Part shown: in pieces, positions 1 to 6,680 of the stretch
Layout of the letters: the number at the start of each line of letters is the position of its first letter
Position numbering within the stretch: the first letter of the stretch is position 1
NCBI GenBank assembly: GCA_007118555.1
Contig: SKRJ01000340.1
Coordinates: 1-6,853, forward strand
Direction: 5' to 3'
From: Anaerolineae bacterium
GTDB taxonomy: Bacteria; Chloroflexota; Anaerolineae; UBA1429
DNA: 6,853 nucleotides
Notes under the pieces: generated by a model
Seen by the model: only the letters and a program-made list of their open reading frames with translations
Database searches by the model: none
What the model was told of the DNA's origin: nothing
Translations under genes and position numbers: made by a program

Positions 1-6
1 GCCAAT

Positions 7-3000
7 CTAGGACTCTTGGTCGTCTGCCTCTTCTTGTCCGGAATCCTCCTCGATCGCCTCAAGAATGGCACGGACAATCACCGCATCCATATGATCGAGC
101 TCCTGCCAGAGCGTCTCATCGCGCTCTCCCGAAAGGATGCGCATAATGGAGCGGCCCAGGGCCTGCCATTCGGGTCGGGTCTCCATCTCCTCGATCGTCT
201 CGGCGGCCTCGGCATCCATGCTCTCGCCGCGGACCCCCTGGACCACGGCCTGGATCACCGGTTGCCAGCGCGTACGGAGCGGCGCAGCCTGGGGCGAGCG
301 CGCGAACGCGTCCTGAGTCGCCAGGCGCCAACGGGATACGTCGGCCTCGTCGCTCCGCGCCTGCGCAATGCGCTGCAGCAAGAGGTACAGCTCCCACGGT
401 GCCATCTCCGGCCCGCCCGCGCCCTGCGCCATCTCCAGAGCGGCCTCTGCCTCCGCCTTGGCCTCATCGCTACGCCCCTGCTGGAGCAGCAACTCGGCCA
501 GATTGGCCTGGGTCGCGATCAGCCCGGGCGGGATGCGATGCTCACGGTAAAGAGCGATGGTCTGGCGAAAGAGATCCTCGGCCTCGGCCATATCGCCAGT
601 CTGCGCCGCCACCTGCGCCAACTGGCCCAGGAACTGGCCCTGGAGCAGAACGTTCTCGGCCTCACGGGCGTGCCTCAGGGCGCGCTGCAGATGCTCTTGG
701 GCCTGTGCCGGATCGGCGGGCGGACGCATGGCCAGAGAGGCAAGCTGCCCCTCAATCGCCGCCATGCCCGATAGATCGTCGACCGCCCGCATATGCTCCA
801 ACGCCTGCCCATAGTGCTCTCGCGCCTCGTCCGTGCGGCCACGACGCATATCGATCCCTCCCAGCCGCGCATAAAAGCCGCCCACGAGAGCCGTATCGTC
901 CAACGCCTGGGCAATCTCTAGCCCGCGCTCGGCCTCCTGGGTCGCCTCTTGGAGCTGGCCCATGGTCGACAGGGCCTCGGCGAGCTCGGCATAGATCTCG
1001 GCTCTTTGCCGGCGCACCGTGGCATCACTCTCCAGTTCCTTGAACGCTTCGAGGCTGTTGCGAAGCGAGGCCACGGCCACATCGGGGCGGCGCATCAGGC
1101 GATAGGCATGCCCCATGCGGTACAGGGTGCGGGCCCGATCCAGATCGGCCTCGCGCCCGACATAGTTCAGCCCCCCCTGGGTGGCCATACGCTCGACCAG
1201 ATGCCGCAGCAGGGCGGTCGCGGGGCCCAGTTGGCCCGCCTCGATCATGCGATCGGCCTGATCCCACAGCAGCAGCACGCCAGGTCTTCCCAACGGCCCC
1301 TCGCGAGGCACAGCCGCGCTCGTCGCCTCCTGCACCCGTTCGACAGTGCGTCTGGCCGCGACATCGAACCCGATCCCCTCCAGAAGCTGGGTGTAGAGTC
1401 GCCCATAGTTGACGGCCATCACCAGATCCTGATCCTCCAGGATCAGCTCCAAGGCCATGCTCATATTGCCAAGATCGTGATAGACCAGAGTATCAACCTG
1501 TTCCGGTGCGTTTCTGCGCTGCTGCAGCAGCCAGGAGGCCAGGCCGACATAGAGGCTGCCGAACTTTTCGGCCAGGGACTGGCGGGCGCGCCGATCGAGA
1601 CGTTGTCGCGACAAACGCTTGAGCACAGGGTGCATCCCGATAAAGGGGATGGAGAGATTGCCGATGGGCCGTGTCTGTGCGAGCCCCGCCCTCTCCAGCA
1701 TGGCCAAGCCGGTCTCCCAATCTTCGCGCTCCAACGCCATGGCTGCCAGGCCGATATTCTCCGTGAACCCTCCCACGAACAGACCCATCGAGGGGATGCT
1801 CTGCCCCACAGTGTCGGGCAGGGTCTGAAGCCAACGCTCAAAGGCGATCTCGACAGCCTGGTTGCGGAAACGGGCTTCACCTGTGGCCAGGCCCGGCAGA
1901 TCCGACAGGAGCCTGTCCACCACTGTCTCTGGCGCCGCATCCACGCATTGGGCGGCCATAGTGCGCAGGGCAAGGGGATGTCCCCCCAGGGCGTCAAGCA
2001 GCGTCTGGATCGTCGCCGGCTCGGGCAGAGAGGTCTCCAGCCAACGGCACAGTTGCACCAATAGGGATGCCCCCTGCGGGCCCTCCATCAGGCCGATCTC
2101 CAGGCTCTCGGTCCCCTGCAGGCGCCGTGCGCTCTCTGGCAGGCCCGGCCCGTCCGAGAGCACGCAGAGCCGGCTGTCGCCTGCCGTCGCAAACTGCCCC
2201 GCCAGGCCATACCACTCACTCACGACCGTCGGATCGGGCGACAGCTCGCCGCCGGGCAACACTGCGTGAAAATCGTCCCAGATCACCAGGGTGGGGGTCT
2301 CCTGCAGGACCTCCAGAACCGTGTCGAGGGCTTGGTCACCCACGCGGAACTCGTTCCCCAGCAGGGTACGCCCCACGTCGTACATCGCCGCCGCCCGCAT
2401 GCCGCTCTGACCGATGCTGGTATACACCACCCGCTCAAAGCGCCCGTTGCGCACCAACCAGCGCGCCACCTGCGCCACCAGCGTGGTCTTGCCCACACCA
2501 TCATACCCGTACACCCATACGGGCGAGGATGCGTCCGAGGCGAGCAGCTTCTCCAGGGCCACGACCTTGCAGGGACGCTCGATAAGGCCGTAAGGGGGCT
2601 CGGACGGGAGAGCGCCTGGCTCGCCAGGGGCCGGGAGTTGCTCCAGCGGCCCGCCCAATGAGCGCCCCGGAAAGGCCACGATCTTGCTGACACCCGAGGC
2701 GTTGGCGATCGAGGCCTGCGCCTCGGGCGGGGCATAGCGCCAGTCGCCAGGTCCCAGAACCTGCATCACCTCGCCTGGTGCGCTCGCTTCATCGCCCGTC
2801 TGCCTCGCGACACGCTGGGCACTCTCGACCGAGGCAGCCAGCGTCTCCCCGGCCAGAACCTGGGCCAGGAGCTCGGACATGGCAGCGCCGGCCTGCTGTC
2901 GCGATAGGCCGGGCCGCAGCCATACGATCGGCCGGAGCGCTCGCTCGGCCATCTCCTTGCCCGCATCAGGTGCCTCATCATCGGCAGCGACGCCCTGGCG

Positions 3001-3354
3001 CAGGTGCAGCACAGTGACGCCGATCTCTGCCTCGGCCAACAGGTCGGCCAGTGTATCCGTCCCGATTCGCAGCGCCTCCTGGCCATGCTCGAACAGAACC
3101 GTGGACACTGCCCCATCGACGGCCAGCGCGCCATCCACCACCAGCATATCTGCGCGGGGCTGTTGCGGATCGCCCAACCGCGCTTCCAGAGCGTCCCACG
3201 TGGCGGGCCGCAGGTGCTCGACCTGGACATTGGCGCCCTGGGCCTCGATGCCCTCGTACAGGCCTTCCAGCGTCGTATAAGAGAATGCATCACAGCCATC
3301 GACGGGCCGTGGAGCCACAACAAGAATGAAAAAGGGCGCGCTGGACTGGGTCAT
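7..3354 (-). CDS. NLR-like protein: degenerate CHAT-like domain, STAND/NB-ARC ATPase, winged helix, TPR repeats (1115 aa)
   Basis: Probably a cytoplasmic signal-transducing ATPase of the STAND class; its ligand and output are unknown. Residues 6 to about 215 follow the CHAT (caspase-like) pattern: an APRPVD strand, LRPATWDALEARL, ADMLVVDGAL (69-77), VTVLHLRQG (113-121) and a DWRYAPPEA end. The expected catalytic His and Cys are Ala76 and Arg119, so protease activity is unlikely. YGLIERP (255-261) leads into a P-loop ATPase with Walker A GYDGVGKTT (283-291), Walker B LVIWDD (356-361) and GGHPLAL (457-463). A winged-helix-like region ends in MHP (574-576), comparable to the MHD motif of NB-ARC proteins. 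TPR-type helical hairpins fill about 690-1000, with a 40-residue period from 821 to 980. The C-terminus is acidic. The start at 3354 is chosen over the in-frame ATG at 3438 because GGGAGG lies six bases upstream and residue similarity begins just after it. There is no signal peptide or membrane segment. The gene is divergent from lon. The domain order is convincing; the biological role is not known. Confidence 0.9.
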   Translation of the reverse strand: MTQSSAPFFILVVAPRPVDGCDAFSYTTLEGLYEGIEAQGANVQVEHLRPATWDALEARLGDPQQPRADMLVVDGALAVDGAVSTVLFEHGQEALRIGTDTLADLLAEAEIGVTVLHLRQGVAADDEAPDAGKEMAERALRPIVWLRPGLSRQQAGAAMSELLAQVLAGETLAASVESAQRVARQTGDEASAPGEVMQVLGPGDWRYAPPEAQASIANASGVSKIVAFPGRSLGGPLEQLPAPGEPGALPSEPPYGLIERPCKVVALEKLLASDASSPVWVYGYDGVGKTTLVAQVARWLVRNGRFERVVYTSIGQSGMRAAAMYDVGRTLLGNEFRVGDQALDTVLEVLQETPTLVIWDDFHAVLPGGELSPDPTVVSEWYGLAGQFATAGDSRLCVLSDGPGLPESARRLQGTESLEIGLMEGPQGASLLVQLCRWLETSLPEPATIQTLLDALGGHPLALRTMAAQCVDAAPETVVDRLLSDLPGLATGEARFRNQAVEIAFERWLQTLPDTVGQSIPSMGLFVGGFTENIGLAAMALEREDWETGLAMLERAGLAQTRPIGNLSIPFIGMHPVLKRLSRQRLDRRARQSLAEKFGSLYVGLASWLLQQRRNAPEQVDTLVYHDLGNMSMALELILEDQDLVMAVNYGRLYTQLLEGIGFDVAARRTVERVQEATSAAVPREGPLGRPGVLLLWDQADRMIEAGQLGPATALLRHLVERMATQGGLNYVGREADLDRARTLYRMGHAYRLMRRPDVAVASLRNSLEAFKELESDATVRRQRAEIYAELAEALSTMGQLQEATQEAERGLEIAQALDDTALVGGFYARLGGIDMRRGRTDEAREHYGQALEHMRAVDDLSGMAAIEGQLASLAMRPPADPAQAQEHLQRALRHAREAENVLLQGQFLGQLAQVAAQTGDMAEAEDLFRQTIALYREHRIPPGLIATQANLAELLLQQGRSDEAKAEAEAALEMAQGAGGPEMAPWELYLLLQRIAQARSDEADVSRWRLATQDAFARSPQAAPLRTRWQPVIQAVVQGVRGESMDAEAAETIEEMETRPEWQALGRSIMRILSGERDETLWQELDHMDAVIVRAILEAIEEDSGQEEADDQES

Positions 3355-3360
3355 GAGAAG

Positions 3361-3366
3361 CCTCCC
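3361..3366 (-). promoter_or_regulatory. Ribosome binding site that fixes the start of the NLR-like gene
   Basis: On the minus strand this reads GGGAGG, followed by CTTCTC and then ATG at 3354-3352. The six-base spacing and strong purine match support this start over the ATG 28 codons upstream. The extra residues from that upstream start (MYRGNLRPL and on) look like translated leader rather than protein. Confidence 0.75.
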
Positions 3367-3431
3367 GTGGGCAGATATTGGGGGTACATGATAGCGATAG
3401 CGTGAATCCGACAGCGGGCGGAGGTTGCCCC

Positions 3432-3461
3432 TGTACAAGCCACTGGCAAGCGTATTATACT
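3432..3461 (+). promoter_or_regulatory. Putative promoter for lon, overlapping the divergent promoter
   Basis: TGTACA (3432-3437) is separated by 18 bases from TATACT (3456-3461), which differs from the TATAAT consensus at one base; an alternative -10, TATTAT, lies at 3453-3458. The expected start near 3468 gives a leader of about 90 bases. Either -10 overlaps the minus-strand TATAAT at 3454-3459, so two polymerases could hardly occupy both at once. No CIRCE (HrcA) operator is visible upstream of lon. Confidence 0.33.
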
Positions 3462-3474
3462 CGAATAGACGCTT
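3448..3474. promoter_or_regulatory. Inverted repeat spanning the divergent -10 region, candidate operator
   Basis: AAGCGT (3448-3453) and ACGCTT (3469-3474) are perfect inverted half-sites separated by 15 bases. Their centres are 21 bp apart, about two helical turns. An inner TATT (3453-3456) can also pair with AATA (3464-3467). The repeat brackets the putative -10 elements of both divergent genes, so a bound protein could affect both. Six-base half-sites are short and chance occurrence cannot be excluded. Confidence 0.3.
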
Positions 3475-3481
3475 TTGCTAA
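3454..3481 (-). promoter_or_regulatory. Putative sigma-70-type promoter for the NLR-like gene
   Basis: Read on the minus strand, TTAGCA (3481-3476) is followed after 16 bases by a perfect TATAAT (3459-3454). Transcription would start near 3447, giving a leader of about 90 bases before the ATG at 3354. The -35 box matches consensus at four of six bases. This is motif reading only; Chloroflexota promoters are less well defined than those of E. coli. Confidence 0.45.
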
Positions 3482-3557
3482 AGCCTTCTGAATGCTGTAA
3501 CATGTGGCGCCAGACTCGTGATGACCTCTGCTTGATTCCTCAAAAGGTGATTGCCTT

Positions 3558-5984
3558 ATGGTCTCTGATTTTCCCGACGATCCCGAGCTCTTTGACGATT
3601 TGATGGAACAAAGCTTTGCCGAGTTCGAGACGGATACAACGGAATCCTCGCTCGAGTTGCCGGTGCTGGCGCTGCGCGATTCGGTCATCTATCCGCACAT
3701 GATGGCGCCCCTGTTGGTGGGCCGCAGCAGCTCTCTCAGCGCTGTCGAGGCCGCTATGGACGGCGATCGACGCATGATTGCCGTCGCCCAACGCGACCAG
3801 GATGTCGAGGAGCCGGGCGGGCAGGACCTGTATACCGTGGGCACCGAGATCCAGATTGGCCGGCGCCTGCGCATGCCCGATGGCTCGGTGAGCATCTGGG
3901 TACAGGGCCAGCGCCGCGTCCAGATCGAGGGCTATAGCAAGCTGCGACCCCACCTGGTGGCGCAAGCCAGCGCCCTCGAGGATACCTGGGAGAACTCGCT
4001 CTCCACCGAGGCTCTCATGCGAGCTGTGCTGGCGCTCCTGGAAAAGGTGGTGCAGCTCAACCAGAGCCTGCCCGAGGACGCCTATGTGGCCGCCGTGAAC
4101 GCCGAGGAGCCGGGCCTGCTCTCGGATCTCGTGTCGTCGATTCTTGGGTTCGACGTCGAGCGCCGTCAGCAGCTCTTGGAGGAGCTGGATGCCACCCGAC
4201 GCCTCGAGTACCTGAGCATCGAGCTGGCCACCGAGCTGGACGTCCTCGAGCTCGAGGATCGCATCCAGTCGCAGGTGCAGGAAGAGATCGACAAGGGGCA
4301 GCGCGAGTACTTTTTGCGGGAGCAGATCCGCGTCATTCAGGACGAGTTGGGCGAGGGGGACCCCTATGCCGAAGAGGTCAAAGAGATGCGCGAGCAGCTC
4401 GCCAAGCTGGGGCTGCCCGAAGAGGTGGAGAAACGTGCCACCCGCGAGCTGCACCGTCTGGAAGGCCTGCCCTCGATCTCGCCCGAGACGGGGATCATCC
4501 GTGGCTATCTGGACTGGGTCATCTCGTTGCCCTGGACCGACGAAACCGAGGATCGCCTGGATCTCCCGGTAGCCGAGCGCATCCTGGAGGAGACGCACTA
4601 TGGCCTGCCCAAGGCCAAGGAGCGCATCCTGGAGCACATGGCCGTGCGTCAGTTGGCCGCCGACAAGATGAAGAGCCCGATTCTCTGCTTTGTGGGGCCG
4701 CCCGGCACCGGCAAGACCTCGCTGGGGCGGTCTATCGCCGAGGCCCTGGGCCGCAGCTTTGTGCGGGTCAGCCTGGGCGGCATCCGTGACGAGGCCGAGA
4801 TTCGTGGGCACCGGCGCACCTATGTAGGCGCCCTGCCAGGCCGCGTCATCCAGACCATGCGCCGCGCAGAGACACGCAATCCGGTGTTCATGCTGGACGA
4901 GATCGACAAGTTGGGCACCGACTTTCGCGGCGATCCCTCCTCGGCTCTGCTCGAGGTGCTTGATCCGGAACAGAACTATGCCTTTTCCGATCATTATCTC
5001 GAAGTACCCTATGATCTCTCCAAGGTCATGTTCATCACCACGGCCAACCTGCTGGACACCATCCCCGACGCGCTGCTCGATCGCATGGAGGTGATCGAGT
5101 TTCCCGGCTATATGGAGGAGGAAAAGCTCGAGATCGCCCGGCGGTTCATCATCCCGCGCCAGATCGAGCAGAACGGGCTGCAGCGCCTGGATCTCTCCGA
5201 GGGCGCACTGCTGGAACTCATCCGCGAGTACACCCAGGAGGCGGGCGTGCGCAACCTGGAACGTGAGATCGCCAACGTCTGCCGCAAGGTGGCCCGGCGC
5301 ATCGCCGAGGGCAAGTCGGAGCCCAAGATCATCGGCAAGCAGTCCCTGCAAAAGTACCTGGGACCGCCTCACTACTCGTTCAACGAGGCCGAGGAGAACG
5401 ACGAGGTGGGCGTGGCGACCGGCCTGGCATGGACCGAGTCGGGCGGCGATACGCTGTCCATCGAGGTCAGCGTGCTGCCGGGCAAGGGCAACCTGCTCCT
5501 CACCGGGCAACTGGGTGACATCATGCAAGAGTCGGCCCAGGCCGCCCTCAGCTATACCCGCTCGCGCTCTGAGGAGCTCGAGCTGGAAGACCTGGATTTC
5601 GACAAGATCGACATCCACATCCACGTCCCCGAGGGCGCCGTACCCAAGGATGGCCCTTCGGCAGGCATCACCATCGCCACCGCGCTCATCTCGGCGCTCA
5701 CCGGGCGCCCCGTGATCCACGATGTGGCCATGACGGGCGAGATCACCCTGCGCGGGCGGGTGTTGCCCATTGGCGGCGTCCGCGAAAAGCTCCTGGCAGG
5801 CCACCGGGCCGGCATCAAGACGATGCTCCTGCCGCGACGCAACCAGCGCGACATGTCCGAGATCCCCGCCCGGCTGCGCCGCCGCATGAAGCTGATCTTT
5901 GTGGATTCCATGGATCAGGTGCTGCCCGTGGCGCTCTCGCCCGACGTGGATCCCTCCGCCCGCATCGCCCAGCTATACGACTGA
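3558..5984 (+). CDS. lon: ATP-dependent Lon protease (LonA type)
   Basis: A cytoplasmic AAA+ serine protease that unfolds and degrades damaged and regulatory proteins, known in the family to act as a homohexamer. At 808 residues it is close to the usual LonA length (E. coli 784). The LON substrate-binding domain starts at [12 protein letters not shown] (32-43), followed by a charged helical, coiled-coil-like region (about 200-300). The AAA+ module has Walker A GPPGTGKT (380-387), pore loop YVGA (422-425), Walker B FMLDEIDK (444-451), sensor-1 Asn497, arginine finger Arg509 in [13 protein letters not shown], and sensor-2 Arg565 in GVRNLER. The protease domain (about 605-790) has Ser701 in PKDGPSAG and Lys744 in GGVREK, the catalytic dyad at the same 43-residue spacing as E. 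coli Ser679/Lys722. The start is supported by AAAGGTGA seven bases before the ATG. The first 31 residues form an acidic extension. All key residues are present, so it should be active. Confidence 0.98.
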   Translation: MVSDFPDDPELFDDLMEQSFAEFETDTTESSLELPVLALRDSVIYPHMMAPLLVGRSSSLSAVEAAMDGDRRMIAVAQRDQDVEEPGGQDLYTVGTEIQIGRRLRMPDGSVSIWVQGQRRVQIEGYSKLRPHLVAQASALEDTWENSLSTEALMRAVLALLEKVVQLNQSLPEDAYVAAVNAEEPGLLSDLVSSILGFDVERRQQLLEELDATRRLEYLSIELATELDVLELEDRIQSQVQEEIDKGQREYFLREQIRVIQDELGEGDPYAEEVKEMREQLAKLGLPEEVEKRATRELHRLEGLPSISPETGIIRGYLDWVISLPWTDETEDRLDLPVAERILEETHYGLPKAKERILEHMAVRQLAADKMKSPILCFVGPPGTGKTSLGRSIAEALGRSFVRVSLGGIRDEAEIRGHRRTYVGALPGRVIQTMRRAETRNPVFMLDEIDKLGTDFRGDPSSALLEVLDPEQNYAFSDHYLEVPYDLSKVMFITTANLLDTIPDALLDRMEVIEFPGYMEEEKLEIARRFIIPRQIEQNGLQRLDLSEGALLELIREYTQEAGVRNLEREIANVCRKVARRIAEGKSEPKIIGKQSLQKYLGPPHYSFNEAEENDEVGVATGLAWTESGGDTLSIEVSVLPGKGNLLLTGQLGDIMQESAQAALSYTRSRSEELELEDLDFDKIDIHIHVPEGAVPKDGPSAGITIATALISALTGRPVIHDVAMTGEITLRGRVLPIGGVREKLLAGHRAGIKTMLLPRRNQRDMSEIPARLRRRMKLIFVDSMDQVLPVALSPDVDPSARIAQLYD

Positions 5985-6009
5985 CACAACCGGATCGAGC
6001 AGTAAACCA

Positions 6010-6037
6010 GGGCCCATGATGCATGCATCATGGGCCT
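6010..6037 (+). terminator. Perfect palindrome after lon, probable transcription terminator
   Basis: Bases 6011-6036 form a perfect 26-base palindrome, beginning GGCCCATGATG and ending CATCATGGGCC, with a further possible G-U pair at 6010/6037. In RNA it would fold as an 11-bp stem with loop CATG (6022-6025). It begins 26 bases after the lon stop codon. No T-tract follows (TGTGCAATCC), so it is not a textbook intrinsic terminator. It might instead stabilise the lon mRNA 3' end or bind a dimeric protein as DNA. Confidence 0.5.
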
Positions 6038-6103
6038 GTGCAATCCGGGCTCCTGGCGCGCAACGTTTCCCCGGCGCCTGCGTAGAGCAGGTAACACTGC
6101 ACG

Positions 6104-6110
6104 AGGGGGT
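6104..6110 (+). promoter_or_regulatory. Ribosome binding site that fixes the start of the membrane protein
   Basis: AGGGGGT is followed by ATTGCC and ATG at 6117. This placement makes 6117 the likely start rather than the in-frame ATG at 6030, which lies inside the palindrome after lon and has no such site. Confidence 0.6.
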
Positions 6111-6116
6111 ATTGCC

Positions 6117-6674
6117 ATGCGAAACAGGGGCTCGCTGTACGTCGGTCTATTGCTGATTTTGGTGGGGTTGATGTTCCTGTTCATCGAGGGGGCGGCGCGT
6201 ACCATGCAGCCCCTCGGCGTCTCGCTCGGCTGGAGCAATCTCTGGCCCCTGCTGCTGGTGATGGTGGGCCTCGCCTTTTGGCTGCCGCTGTTCGTATGGT
6301 CAGAGCGCCGGAGCGAACTGGCGGGCCTGGCGATTCCCGCCACCCTGTTCACCGCCAATGGCCTGATACTGCTCTATACGGCCATCACCGGCAACTGGGC
6401 GGCGTGGGCCTACCTGTGGACTTTGGAGCCGCTTGCGTTGGGGCTCTCGTTCCTGGTCCTCTACTATTTGACCAACCGCCACAAAGCCCTGGCCGTGGTA
6501 GCGGCGTTCTTTATCGCCGTCGGCGGGTTCCTTTTCCTGATCTTTGCCTCGGCGTTTGGCGGTATGGTGGCGATTCTCGTCCCCCTCCTCTTGATCGCCG
6601 CCGGTCTGATCCTCCTGTTACGCGGCAGCCTATTTCGGGGGGATCGACCGCCCGATGATCGACGCGAGTACTAG
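6117..6674 (+). CDS. Multi-pass membrane protein with LiaI/LiaF (DUF5668)-type motifs (185 aa)
   Basis: A small integral membrane protein with about six hydrophobic segments: residues 7-24, 43-60, 67-88, 95-118, 124-146 and 148-169. Segments repeat a pattern typical of LiaI/LiaF-like (DUF5668) membrane regions: GLLLILVGLMFLF, then NLWPLLLVMVGLAFWL, later TGNWAAWAYLWTLEPLALGLS, and finally VPLLLIAAGLILLLRG. The C-terminal tail after about 170 is short, charged and probably cytoplasmic. There is no enzymatic motif. LiaF-type proteins sense or modulate envelope stress in Gram-positive bacteria; whether that holds here is inference. The soluble C-terminal LiaF domain is absent, but a gene with a similar beta-repeat end lies immediately downstream on the opposite strand. 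No strong promoter is visible between the lon terminator and the start; a weak hairpin (CCTGC 6077-6081 / GCAGG 6087-6091) precedes the ribosome binding site. Confidence 0.85.
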   Translation: MRNRGSLYVGLLLILVGLMFLFIEGAARTMQPLGVSLGWSNLWPLLLVMVGLAFWLPLFVWSERRSELAGLAIPATLFTANGLILLYTAITGNWAAWAYLWTLEPLALGLSFLVLYYLTNRHKALAVVAAFFIAVGGFLFLIFASAFGGMVAILVPLLLIAAGLILLLRGSLFRGDRPPDDRREY

Positions 6675-6680
6675 AGGGCG

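Noticed and set aside
16..774. A 252-codon plus-strand open frame at the left edge
   Set aside because: Antisense to the TPR and C-terminal part of the NLR-like gene, without a convincing ribosome binding site or domain.
1171..1177. Run of C in the NLR-like gene as a possible frameshift or slippage site
   Set aside because: The reading frame is continuous across it and TPR-region sequence continues on both sides, so there is no sign of a shift.
949..2064. A 371-codon plus-strand open frame inside the NLR-like gene
   Set aside because: It is antisense to the ATPase/TPR coding region, which has clear domain motifs. Its product shows no motif and has the Gln/His/Leu-rich composition typical of a shadow frame.
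2710..2725. CGAGGC-CTGC-GCCTCG inverted repeat
   Set aside because: It lies inside the coding region between the CHAT-like and ATPase domains and is the kind of short GC-rich dyad expected by chance; no regulatory context.
3391..3402. ATAGCGATAGCG tandem hexamer in the leader of the NLR-like gene
   Set aside because: Only two copies of six bases; too short to be called a repeat element or binding site without conservation data.
3355..3438. Upstream in-frame ATG at 3438 as start of the NLR-like gene
   Set aside because: The 28 extra residues show no domain similarity, the strong GGGAGG site serves the ATG at 3354, and the putative promoter would leave almost no leader before 3438.
3540..5804. 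A 754-codon open frame on the minus strand, antisense to lon
   Set aside because: Lon on the plus strand is complete with every catalytic motif. The antisense product is low-complexity, rich in His/Leu/Gly/Ala as expected from reading GC-rich codons backwards, and matches no recognisable domain.
6077..6091. CCTGC-GTAGA-GCAGG hairpin upstream of the membrane protein
   Set aside because: A five-bp stem is too weak to call a riboswitch or terminator; mentioned only in the gene's entry.
6030..6116. Upstream in-frame ATG at 6030 as start of the membrane protein
   Set aside because: It lies within the palindrome after lon, lacks a ribosome binding site, and would add a polar Arg-rich stretch before the first membrane segment; 6117 has a good site.
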